Notes under the pieces: generated by a model | Databases searched by the model: none | Told to the model about the DNA's origin: nothing | What the model saw: the letters and a program-made list of their open reading frames with translations, nothing else | Translations under genes and position numbers: made by a program | Assembly: GCA_036873135.1 (NCBI GenBank) | Contig: JAPTYO010000005.1 | Span: forward strand, 15,044,166-15,108,165 | Length of the DNA: 64,000 nt | From: Clarkia xantiana subsp. parviflora | Lineage: Eukaryota > Streptophyta > Magnoliopsida > Myrtales > Onagraceae | Direction of reading: 5' to 3' | Part shown: positions 32,760 through 42,319 of the stretch, piece after piece | Numbering within the stretch: position 1 is the stretch's first letter | Layout: the number at the start of each line of letters is the position of its first letter

Positions 32760-35326
32760 CATCGGAGGGAGCAGGATTCGGAGGGACCTGGGCAGAAGGC
32801 TCCGCAGTCTGCGGAGTCGGGTCCGCAACATCGGCCTCATCGCTCTCCGCGGGGAGGTTGAAGTATTTCTCGGCGAAGGGGGCAAGGGTCTCGGACTTCT
32901 TAAGTTCGATGGAGCCCTCGTGTGCTGTATAAAGTTCCTCGATGGCGTTGAATAGAACGTTCTCCATCTCGGCCTTGCAGAACCCCACGGCTTCCGCCTT
33001 GAAATCTTCAGAGTCCCGATACTCCTCGCGACCTCTTAGACGACCCTCCTCGTGGGCCTGAGCCTTTGCCTCAGCCAGCTTGGCAGAGAACTCAGCCCTC
33101 TCGGTCTCAAACCTCGCCTTGGTCTCCACGAGAAGATCCGCGAAAACGCCTTTCTCGCGGAGGAGCTGCTCCTTCTCCGCCTCGTGCCGTCGATGCTCCT
33201 CCTGCATCATCCTCTGCTCCCGACGCAGGACGACCTCATGATCTTGAACCTGCTTAAGCAGGCCCTTGGCCATCTCGTCAAGGAGAGCCTTCTCCTTGGC
33301 CATCATGTCCTTGGCCCCCACAGCCTCGTCGAGGTATGCCTGGAGCTTGGCTAGCACGTCGGGGTTCGACTTAGCTTCAACCTCCTCCAAAGCACCCTTC
33401 AGAGCCAGGGCAATGCCAAAGCAGCGCTGCTGGTCCGCGGTTTCCTAAGGCGAAAGGAAAAAGGATTAGAATCCGATGAACGAAGGCAAAGACAATGAAG
33501 AAAACAAAGTAAAGGTAAAGTATTACCTCCATCCGACGGACGGCCATAGCGCGGAATCCTCTTCGATGTCCTCCCGCGCTAAGCAAAGCGGCTGTCTCAA
33601 AGCGGGAGGAATTGACCCTGCCAGCAGATGCAAGGCCAAGTCAGGCTGAAGATTCCCCCGTCGAACCGAAACCCTTGGAGGGATTCGATCGGACACCAGG
33701 GAACCGTCGCCTGGTCGGGGGTGTAAATCTTGTAAAGATTTTCATCCATCGGAAGAGGAGGGATAACCTCGGCATCATCAGCGGGAGGAGCTACCTCGGG
33801 CGGAGGAAGCTCAGGAGTAGGAGAGCGGAGCTCGGGAGGAGGGCTCCGGGACGCGTCTCTCACGACGGGCCTCAGGCTGCTTTGTCTTGACCTACCGCGG
33901 GGAAGCAGGGCACCCTCATTAGGTTCCTCGGAGGAAGGAGAGGCTTCCAAATCAGTCACCCGACGGAACTGGGTTTCCGTCGGGACATCCTCCAGCATCA
34001 GCTCTTGCGGAGCCGCAGCCTCCGCTGGAGTGGTAGCCTTCGTCGGAGCAGGAGCCTCCGATGGACCTGCGGTGGCAGGACGAATATAATCAGAAAGAAT
34101 TCCACGAGGACACCAGAGAATTTGGCGTTCGAGATGCTGGTCCTTCCCAAGGAAGTTGTAATATCCCGCCTTGAGAACGCGGGGGACTTCTCCTCGAAGG
34201 ATGTTCTTGATTTCCCGAACGCGCGACTCCCGATCAGCGGGGATAAACTCCTTGGGAACCAGCTTCCTATATTTCTTAATAGCACGACGAACGCGCTTAC
34301 CTTCCTCGACGGTGGTGGCCCCGAAGGCCTGATCTATCTCCTCCCTCCTGGCTTTCTTAGCCACGACCTGCTCTTCGATCGGAGGAGCGGCAGAAGAGGA
34401 AGTTCCCTTCTTCAAGGACTTCCGCTTCCGCTTGGAGCCACTCTGGACGGCGTCAGTCTCGCCCTGCTTCAACATGAGACTAGTCAGCAGAGATGCCTTC
34501 TTGGCAGCAAAAATAAAAGACAAGATGGTTAGAAGCATTACCCAGATGACTAAATCTTTGGAAACGGAGTCAAGGAGTCGGACTCCGATGTGAATCAAGT
34601 CCTTCTCCAGAATCTTGTTGGCGTCGAGGGGTATGAAGTTGTCTCCCCAACGGTAGAACTGAACCATTTGGAGAGTGTTGAGGTCATCCTCAGTGTAGTC
34701 CAGAAGCCTGGGGGCAGGGTCCGCCACGACCTCCCATTGAGGCCATGGGACAGAGCTGTGTTGGACGAAGAAGTAATACTTCTTTCATCCACTGTTGTCA
34801 GACCCCGAGTCGCGAATCAGCACCCGATCCTTGTGGAACTTTCAGGTCTCGCTGTCCCAGCCGAAACGTGAAAGTTGCTCCTTTGTCCACTTGGGGAGTC
34901 GGGAGGAGAAGGAGCAGACACCAGCCTTGTTGTACTTCATTCCATAGAAGGTGCGGAAGAGCAGCAGACTGTACGTCCACTGCTGGCGGAGGCATAGGAG
35001 CTGGAAGGCATTCCACACGCGGATGGCGTGTGGAGAGAAAGTACAAGGGTGTGTCTTGTAAAAATTGCACATCTCTACCAAGCTCCCGCAGAAGGGGAAC
35101 CGAATCCCCGCGCTTATTTGTCCGGCTGAGACGAACACTTCCCCCTCTCGAGGACGAGTGACGATGTGCTTCCTTCGGACGGCAGGCTGAGACTCGTAGG
35201 GGAAACGAGGCTCCCAATCCGAGGTAATGCAGCCCTCTCGGAGAGCAACCTCGTATGAAGCCTCAGAAATCTCATTAACGGCCAATTCAAAGGTGAAAGG
35301 GGCCCTAGCCTCAGAACTAGCCTCGT
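32755..35326 (-). pseudogene. antisense gene of element A (gypsy 'transposon' domain plus coiled coil), interrupted
   Basis: Read leftward from an acceptor at 35327 (TTTTTAG), the frame gives FTFELAVNEISEASYEVAL, then GIRFPFCGSLVEMCNFYKTH and NAFQLLCLRQQWTYSLLLFR. This resembles Pfam's putative gypsy-type transposon domain (Transposase_28). A polar, proline-rich part (33600-34500) follows, with an intron near 34508-34548. After further introns (around 33440-33530) comes a charged coiled coil (KEKALLDEMAKGLLKQVQDH). Two TGA codons lie in frame, at 34842-34844 and 34785-34787. No ATG is found where B has one. The end is cut by element B. Similar antisense frames are known from Tat-lineage elements; their role is not established. 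Confidence 0.75.
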
Positions 35327-36092
35327 CTAAAAACGGTCACGAACAAGAAGATTTGAGAAAAGAAGAGCAAACATCAGTAAATCAGGAAAATAGAGAAGAA
35401 GATCCTTACCAGATGGATGATTGCCGAAAGAAGATGAAGAATGGGTTGAAAGATTGAAAGCCTTGGATCACTTGAACAGCAGGAAGAACTTGAAGGAGAA
35501 GCTTCGAATGCAAGAACAGCAGAAATTGAGAGAGTGAAGAAGAAGTGAATAATGCCAAGGTCTCAGCAAAAGGACAAATGGAAGGACTTAATCTCGACCG
35601 TGGAAGATGAAACGATTCGATCATGATCGTTGAAATGATGAAGACGGTACGGAAGAGACATCTGGATGGGCCTAATCTGGACCGTTGAAGAGGAAACGAC
35701 GCGATCTTAATCGCCGAGATTATAGGGTACAAGTACGGAAGGGACGTGAGTGACGTCACAGCTGCTTTTTCAGAAAGCAACAGTCACGCCGATTTAAACG
35801 TCGTTTCCTTATCCCCAAGCATTTAATGCTACAATAACCAAGGAGTCTCCTCGGATTTGGCAACTGCCCATGGGGTCTGGTGGGCCCAAGGTAATCATGA
35901 GCAAGAAACTCTGTAGTACAACAATCACGCGCAAGGCAAAAGCCTCCGATGGAGATATCAAAAGGCCTGAAGATAAAAGCCTCCGACGGCGGTATCGGGA
36001 GGTATAGAGACAAAAGCCTCCGATAGCGAGGTCAGAAGATCTGAAATTGGAAGACACGACGAACTAAAAGTCCCCCATGTCTTAGGGGCAAA
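35327..36092. other. A: antisense first intron and leader, then spacer to the 3' LTR
   Basis: A donor-like CTGGTAAGG (- strand, about 35405-35413) marks the first intron. Beyond it no clear gene and no TATA box like that of B was found. It ends TCTTAGGGGCAAA, a polypurine-tract-like stretch, before the 3' LTR. Confidence 0.5.
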
Positions 36093-36850
36093 TGATGGGT
36101 TCCGATGTAATCGTTAGCCCCGTTAACAGCCAATGGACGGCGAGTAGGTCCAGTGGGCCTCGTGAAAAGCCTGGAAGGCCCAGAGGCCCAGTACGAAGGG
36201 TCCCGACTTTAGCGGTCCCGATGTATGAGCTAAATGCTCCCGACAAGAGGCCTCTGAGTAGGCTCCGATATGCCTTAGTAAAGGCCCCGATGATAAAAGC
36301 CCCGCATAGGCTGGACCCGTCCCGTGAGACAAGGGGTCCTGGATGGTGACCTAGAATGAGATAACTCTGGAGTCCTCGACAGGAGTCGAGACTTGTGATC
36401 AGAGGATAAGACCGCGAAACCCGCCTACTAGATAGAGTAGTGGGACAACGGTTAAAGATATAGATAAACTCCCCGAGATACGCAGGGCGTGCCCGAGATA
36501 CGCGGAGTATGGGCAAGATACGCGGAGCGTGGGGCGAAATCTACGGAATCCTGAACGAGATATACGGAATCGTAGCGAGATATACGGAATCATGGGCAAA
36601 ACGGCCAATCACGGTCACATGTAACTGAGTAACTTCCCCTCCTATATAAAGGAGGAAGTTACCTCAGAAAACCATCATCTAATACGTACTTAGATTACTG
36701 CTGCCACCCCATTAATCATATACTCATTTAAGCATCGGAGAGGGATTCTGGGTCACCACCCAGGTCATCCCCTTTTTCAGGATTACACGGAGCCCAGGAG
36801 TCCAGAGCATTCCGTCAAGGACGTAACGGAGCTTCGCCCGTGATCCAACA
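36093..36850 (+). repeat. 3' LTR of element A
   Basis: 758 bp, 10 differences from the 5' LTR by eye. TATATAAA repeated at about 36643. Confidence 0.93.
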
Positions 36851-36855
36851 AATCA
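36851..36855. repeat. right target-site duplication of element A
   Basis: AATCA, identical to 15996-16000. Confidence 0.9.
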
Positions 36856-36987
36856 CTTACTATAATCTGGTTTTAAGGAGAAAATGTAAGAACACCAATT
36901 CCAGTTATATGATCCAAATGTAACAGGAATTACATCCACAAAGCCACATCCCTTTATGGAAAAGTTTATTCTTCATATGCACTTACC

Positions 36988-37106
36988 AGTCAAATACCGT
37001 TTTCACAACAGCAACCGGGCGTTTTGAAATGACATAATTCACAACTTCACGCTCCTCATCATCCAAATCTGGTCCACCTGAATTTAACTGATTCAAATGG
37101 ATGGAC
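36988..37106 (-). pseudogene. upstream exon of the split Ulp1-like protease gene
   Basis: An open 119-bp segment between an acceptor (TGGTAG) and a donor (GTAAGTG) on the - strand reads LNQLNSGGPDLDDEEREVVN, then ends VVKTVFDW. It is acidic and open. Position and strand fit an exon before 15653 of the protease gene, separated from it only by retrotransposon A. No family motif proves it. Confidence 0.5.
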
Positions 37107-37216
37107 CTACCAGCAGAAACAATTGGAATATGACCTTAAATATCAACTCTAAAAGATGAAGAACATACTAATTAGCAACAATATTATTAATTTAATTAAA
37201 AGGAAATTCATCATAT

Positions 37217-38555
37217 CCTTCTCAAGCTAACATATGTCATTGATGTTGTTGTTGTGGAAGATCAAGTACATGAAGATCTTCTGTTGATAGACCAACAAGT
37301 CCAATTCTGCCCTGTATCACTACAACCAAAGATTACGATTAAAGATTTAAAAAAATGTCAATACAAAATCTCATATTGCTCCGGTCTAGGTTTTATTCAA
37401 GACGTTTGTTCAAATAGAATCAGAAGATTATACACTTGCCTAATGTTAAAAAACCTAATTTGTTTTCTGCCCAAATTTGAAGAAATGCTTACAATTAATT
37501 GACTCAATTGATTGTATATTCAGATGTAGATTGATTATTTGATGATCGTTGCAGCGCTAATGACATGTACAGAGAATCTAAGCGACAGGCGATCAATGCA
37601 TATGATACATTGAAGGCAGTGGAAGAGATTGAATTTTCGAGTTGATTGAGCCGCTTAAAGATTCCCTAGATGGTTAGTAACTGAGTATCTAAACTTTGAT
37701 TAGATTCAGCCTTAACTTGGTTATTTCAGCTAAGCTTGAAATTAGAGCAATGCGAATTATCCTTTAACAACTAATAAATGCAAGTACTAAGAACTAACAA
37801 ATGACCAAAGATTAAAGAACTGCTTCTTTCATCCCACCGATGAATCTCATCAATACTTTTCGGGTATGAACTAAACTGCACTAAGAGATCCTCTAACCAA
37901 AATCGCAAGAACCTCAGTAAATCATCGATCAAATCCTTCTAATGCAAAGAGCAAATTACAGAGATTTTACTCACCAATTCTTTCTCAGTACTAGTGTTGA
38001 TAGGAAATTTCTGATCGGTGGTGTAGTTCACGTTTAAAATATCTGCAAGATGGAATCGATTCTGAATCAGTCAACTTCATCCACCTGGATACACATATAT
38101 ACCACACCGATTGAGAAATCCAACATACATCCATGGAAGAAATTGTACTACCTTTGGCCTTCTTGCCTATGTCCACAAAGAGTCCCAGTCCTTTGCTCAT
38201 CGTTACGCGATCAAAGAGGGAGTGAGCGCTCGGAGAGAGAGAGCGCTCGGAGAGAGAGAGAGATGGCGATCGATTTCAGGTTCGGAGATGCGAGAGAGAG
38301 TGGTCGGAGATGACACTCGATTCAGACTCGGGAACTGGCGCATTCGATGACGAAGGTGGCTCCATTCTTCTTGTCGCCGCCTCAGAGATCTCAGCATCTC
38401 CATCTCTGTCAAACCTAACTTCTTAAATGTAGAAAACAGCGTCATCTCCTCCCTAGGTTGGAAGTTGGAACTAGGAAGCATCCTACTATGTACCTAAACC
38501 GATGGACTTAAACCCACCAAAAACATGCTAATTCTGGAGCCCACCAGAAAAGTCC
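37217..38555 (-). repeat. right terminal inverted repeat arm of the MULE
   Basis: The outer part (about 38210-38555) and an inner part (about 37217-37335) match the left arm in inverted orientation. The roughly 0.9 kb between them has no match in the left arm and contains porin-gene exons. Confidence 0.78.
37975..38200 (-). pseudogene. VDAC: captured first two exons of a mitochondrial porin (VDAC) gene
   Basis: On the - strand, ATG 38200 starts MSKGLGLFVDIGKKAK (exon 38152-38200). A 109-bp GT-AG intron follows, then exon 37975-38042 reads DILNVNYTTDQKFPINTSTE and ends at donor GTGAGT. This is the amino end of plant VDAC, the beta-barrel pore of the outer mitochondrial membrane: KGPGL..IGKKA+DLL..DY..DQKF is the family's usual start. 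The remaining barrel strands are absent. Keeping the introns shows capture from DNA, not from a processed RNA. It lies just inside the outer TIR part, in the same orientation as a transcript started in the TIR. Confidence 0.83.
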
Positions 38556-38564
38556 GAAAAAAAA
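38556..38564. repeat. right 9-bp target-site duplication of the MULE
   Basis: GAAAAAAAA, identical to 2964-2972. Confidence 0.7.
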
Positions 38565-39361
38565 TGCAAACGTGAAGTGAATTTTTGTATTTCGAGACGT
38601 GCTTGGGCCAACTTAAAGTTTACAACAAAATCTTAAAAAAAAAACCTTATTTAGGCAAGGAACTTCTGACCACATGAAAAACCAGAGGAACAATTGAATC
38701 TCTTAATGATTGTCGCATTTGACTCGATTTGATTATTATTTGTCGAATTCGAGCTCGACCGAGTTTTAATTTTTAAACTCAAACTCGACACGACTCTAAG
38801 CTTAACATAATTAAGCTCACCACTCGTTAGCCAATTATAAACTATAATAAATTAGTGTTTTTTATAATTAAAAAAATTGAGCTCGGTTTAATTGGATTTG
38901 AATTCAGTCTATGTAATAATTAATTAGTAGTGAATAAGAAGAATAATAAGAACCAAGCTTGACTCGACTCGATTTATAAACTCTAAATCGAAACTTGTTT
39001 AGCATGTGAGTCACTCGAGTAGAGTATTATCAAGCTCGACATACCACAAAGCTCGGCTCGAATTTTTCGAATCCAATTCGAGCTTTGACCGAGTCGATCT
39101 TGAGTAACTCACAAGTAGATTGATTCAACTACTCCTTATAAGAGAGCTAGAGAGAAGAATTGGAGAACAATAAAAAAAAGTGAGAAATCACAATCATCTT
39201 CGATGTCATTGCTCAGCCATCTAGCGCCATTATATATACTGCTGTCAGTCACAATGTTTACTAATCATGAATTCCCTCTACAAATACCCACATGGCTCAC
39301 ATTACCCCTTATTCTTTATAGCACATGACTATACTCGCCACATTTAAGAAACCTTGAGAAC
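38565..39361. other. flank right of the MULE with TCGAGC-rich repeat
   Basis: No gene. About 38700-39130 is dense in CTCGA, GAGCTCG and ACTCGAC motifs, similar in style to 10585-10760. This looks like a degenerate hAT-like or unclassified repeat. Confidence 0.45.
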
Positions 39362-39501
39362 TTAAGGATCAAAGTCAGGAAAACGACCACGTATATCATC
39401 TAAAAACTCCCAAGATGCATCGGTCACAAGTTTCCATTGCCAATGAATCAACACTTTCACAGTAGCTTGGTGTTCCGAGCTTGCGCTTCAATATAGCAGC
39501 A
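39362..39501 (-). pseudogene. chromodomain end of a Ty3/gypsy chromovirus integrase, fragment
   Basis: On the - strand, HQATVKVLIHWQWKLVTDAS and then WEFLDDIRGRFPDFDP before TAA match the chromodomain-like C terminus of chromovirus polyproteins (VLVQW...EEATWE...F..FP.F). A preceding AAILKRKL fits in another frame, so one frameshift is likely. The rest of the element is missing. Confidence 0.6.
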
Positions 39502-39511
39502 CGTAGTATTA

Positions 39512-39675
39512 TGAGTAAAAAGAATCAATTGTATTCATTGATTAAAGATTACAGAATCGATTGAAAGAATGAAGATATACATACAAATAGCTTGATCAGC
39601 AAGTAATGTAACTTGTAACTAATTTATCAGTAAACTACTTTAACTAACTAGAAATGAAGTGTATAGTAGTCTACA
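39512..39675 (-). repeat. probable 3' LTR of the copia element
   Basis: On the - strand it begins TGTAGACTACTATACACTTC right after a purine-rich tract (GAAGAGAAGAGATGAGATGA), and ends TTTTTACTCA. At 164 bp it is short. No partner LTR is present to prove it. Confidence 0.5.
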
Positions 39676-39764
39676 TTCCTTCATCTCATCTCTTCTCTTC
39701 CTCTTGATCCTTCAAACTTCGTTCCTTGAAGATATCAATTATTCCATAATGGCTAAGCAAAGAT

Positions 39765-41342
39765 TCATGTTAAAAGTGCCTTCGTCAATAAATCAACTAA
39801 CTGATTTTCAGAAGCAATGTGAAAGACACTGATTGTTCCAAATTGAATGCAATCTCTAGTAAAATGGAAGTCAAGCTCTATATGCTTTGTTCGTTCGTGA
39901 ACAATTGGATTCATAGCCATCTGAATGGCTGATTTTCTGTCTGTATAGATAGGTATTGGATTAGCCAAAACCAAACCCAGCTCATTCAATAGTCTTCTCA
40001 TCCAAATAGCCTCAGTTGTAGCGTCCCTTAAGCTTCTGTACTCGGCTTCTGCAGATGATAATGAAACTGTATCTTGTCTTTTCACCTTCCATCCACCATT
40101 GCAGATCCAAGCATCACACAATAAGTTGTTAAACACTTTCTACTGAAGATGCAAGACCCCCAATCTGAATTGCAATAGATTGAAAGCTCTAATGTGCTTG
40201 AAGTTGGATATAACAGACCCTGACCTGGTGCCCATTTGATATACTTCACAACCCTTAAAGCAGCATCAAGATGAGACTTCTTAGGATTATGGATGAATTG
40301 ACTTAACCTATGCACAACAAAAGCAATATCTGGTTTGGTCATTGTCAAATACAAGAGCTTTCCCACCAATCTTATGTAAAGAGCAGCATCTTCAAATAAG
40401 TAATCATGAGAATTATATCCAGAATTCTTGTCATATTCATGAGTTGTGAATTTTGCATTGAATTCCATTGTGAGTGCCGCCCCTAATCTAGCTTGTCCAA
40501 TCAACTCAAGAGCATACTTCCTCTGTGTTATAGCTATACCTGCTTTGGATCTAGCCACTTTCAGGCCCAAAAAATATCTTAAGAAGACAAGGTCTTTGAT
40601 TTTGAAATGACTCTGTAGAATTTGGTTCAGTTGAGTAATCAGAACAAAAGAAGATCCCGTAATCAGTAAGTCATCTACATATATCAATAGAAAGACCCTA
40701 TGGCCCTCATGTTCTTTGTTGAATAAGGAATAATCAGACATGCTTAGGCAATAACCATTCGTCAAAAAAGTTGTGTAAGCTTTATATTTCATTGCCTCGA
40801 TGCTTGTTTTTAAGTCATATAATGACTTAAGGAGCCTGCAAACCTTTCTAGAATCAGTAGAAGAAGCTTGAGTTTGATTAAAACCTTGAGGAATATCCAT
40901 GTAAACCTCCTCTATTAGGTCTCCCTGAAGAAATGCATTGTTCACATCCATGTGATACAACTCCCATTGTTTTGCAGCTGCTATTGCTAATATAACTCTA
41001 ACAATAGACATCTTGATTACAGGTGAGAAAGTCTCTGTAAAATCAGTTCCTTCATGCTGAGTGAATCCCTTAGCAACCAAGCGAGCTTTGTATCTCTCTA
41101 ATGTTCCATCTGAATTGTATTTTGACCCTAAACACCTACTTACAACCAATGGATGCCTTATCTTTGGGTAAATCTACAATCTCCCAAGTCTTATTTTCAT
41201 CCAAAGCTCTAATCTCAGCTTCCATAGCTCGAACCCAGTTATAATCCTTTATGGCTTGTCTGTAAAAACTTGATTCTTTGATCTTATCAGAAGATACCAA
41301 AGAACATATGTATTGAGAAGACAATTGTCCATAATTGATCTC
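39765..41342 (-). pseudogene. Ty1/copia pol fragment (reverse transcriptase and RNase H), frameshifted
   Basis: The - strand shows AMEAEIRALDENKTWEIVDL, then ERYKARLVAKGFTQHEGTDF and WELYHMDVNNAFLQGDL. These are followed by LLIYVDDLLITGSS (catalytic YVDD), the YLTMTKPDIAFVVHRLSQF segment, and RNase H with SLSSAEAEYRSLRDATTEA and IPIYTDRKSAIQMAMNP. Frame changes occur near 41140 and 40110, with the last part (39765-40136) in a different frame. gag, protease and integrase are missing upstream, where unrelated GC-rich sequence begins about 41343. It is a 5'-truncated, dead copy. Confidence 0.88.
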
Positions 41343-42034
41343 GCCGACCACCACAGCTCCGTCCACCTCGGTTCCGCCTCCACCATCGCCGCCCCGGGCC
41401 ACCGAAGCCCATCTCCAAGTCTGCTCAGCCTCTGTTCGCCATCCTCGCCACGCAGACCACCAGAGCTCTGACCGTTCTGTGACCTTAAGTTGCTGCAGCT
41501 CCGGCCTCGCTTCGTCCATCTCGGCAACCAGCCCCACCATCGCCGCCATCTCCGGGCCTCGCCCCTCGCTCCGCAACTTCATCCCCAGCTCCGCCCTCGC
41601 GCGTTCGCCGTTTGCCGGAATCCGTCCTCCTGTTGAAGTCGTGACCTCCCAACCCTCTGGTAAGTATCCATTCTCTTTTTTGTTTTTTTATTATTATTTT
41701 TTATTTGTTATTTATTTATTATATTTTATGTTATTATATTATTATTATATTTATTTAATTAATAGTTTAAATTTAATTAGTTAAATTTAATTAGTAGTTT
41801 AATTGTAGTTGATTAAATTTAATTTGATAGCATGTTTAATTGCTTAAGTATGTATATATGTTGAATAATATAGTAGGTTGGTATGGACTTAAGTATGTTA
41901 GAAGTTTTTTTTAGTATTTTAGATTTCATTTTTACTAGGAGTTATAGGTTATAATTGATTTTTAGATTCAAGATTATAGTTGACAATATTTTGCTAATAA
42001 ATTTAATTAAATGATGATATCGTTAGATTAATCT
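41343..42034. other. GC-rich then AT-rich part next to the E block
   Basis: 41343-41660 is GC-rich with proline/serine-type codons on the + strand and ends in a donor-like CTCTGGTAAGTATCC. 41670-42034 is very AT-rich. The layout recalls a first exon plus intron, and the E copy at 61220-61640 has the same order in inverted orientation. Confidence 0.4.
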
Positions 42035-42301
42035 GATATGATATATATAAATAAATAAAGTTGGCAATTAAGTGGATTGAGTACCGAAAGGGCGTAGTTA
42101 AAAATTATATTTTTAATTCGTAATAGAACCCTCAAAATCGAATTTCTGATCGTAGACCGATTTAATACCTAAGTGTCTAATTTGTTATTTGCTTAGGTAA
42201 TTTAGGATTCTGGTTAGCCTTATAATTAGCTAGTGGCGACTCTTTTCAAAATCCACGTTTTCAAAACGTATTTTCCGTAGGTCAGATTTTAGGTCTGACA
42301 G
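42035..42301 (-). repeat. E block: LTR-like terminus (copy 1)
   Basis: The reverse complement, TGTCAGACCTAAAATCTGAC onward, matches 60740-61000 along about 260 bp, with landmarks AAAAGAGTCGCCACTAG, AATTATAAGGCTAAC and ACGCCCTTTCGGTACTCAAT. Confidence 0.75.
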
Positions 42302-42319
42302 CCGTGACGAACTTTTTCG

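Larger units (their letters stand above)
16001..36850 (+). mobile_element. Tat-lineage Ty3/gypsy LTR retrotransposon A (contains element B)
   Basis: Two 758-bp LTRs (16001-16758 and 36093-36850) begin TGATGGGTTCC and end GTGATCCAACA. They differ at 10 positions by my count (98.7% identity). AATCA flanks both ends (15996-16000 and 36851-36855). A primer-binding site follows the 5' LTR, and a purine-rich GGGGCAAA precedes the 3' LTR. gag-pol is on the + strand and a spliced antisense gene sits between pol and the 3' LTR. Without B the element is about 11.4 kb. Multiple coding breaks make it non-autonomous. Confidence 0.93.
2973..38555 (-). mobile_element. Mutator-like element (MULE) with long TIRs, transposase and Ulp1-like protease genes, invaded by retrotransposons
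   Basis: The two ends read inward with the same sequence: GGACTTTTCTGGTGGGCTCC at 2973 and its reverse complement ending at 38555. The arms stay similar for about 1 kb, interrupted by later insertions. GAAAAAAAA flanks both ends (2964-2972 and 38556-38564), the 9-bp target duplication expected of MULEs, although it is of low complexity. Inside are a FAR1/MULE/SWIM transposase gene and a Ulp1 (C48) protease-like gene on the same strand. This is the gene set of the KI or Kaonashi-type MULEs. Subtracting retrotransposon A with one duplication copy leaves about 14.7 kb. Both genes are damaged, so this copy is probably no longer autonomous. Strand is given as that of the transposase. Confidence 0.82.

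Noticed and set aside
35406..35780. A protein on the - strand upstream of A's antisense gene
   Set aside because: Leu/Ser/Ile-rich frame without similarity to B's leader; more likely leader or promoter sequence.
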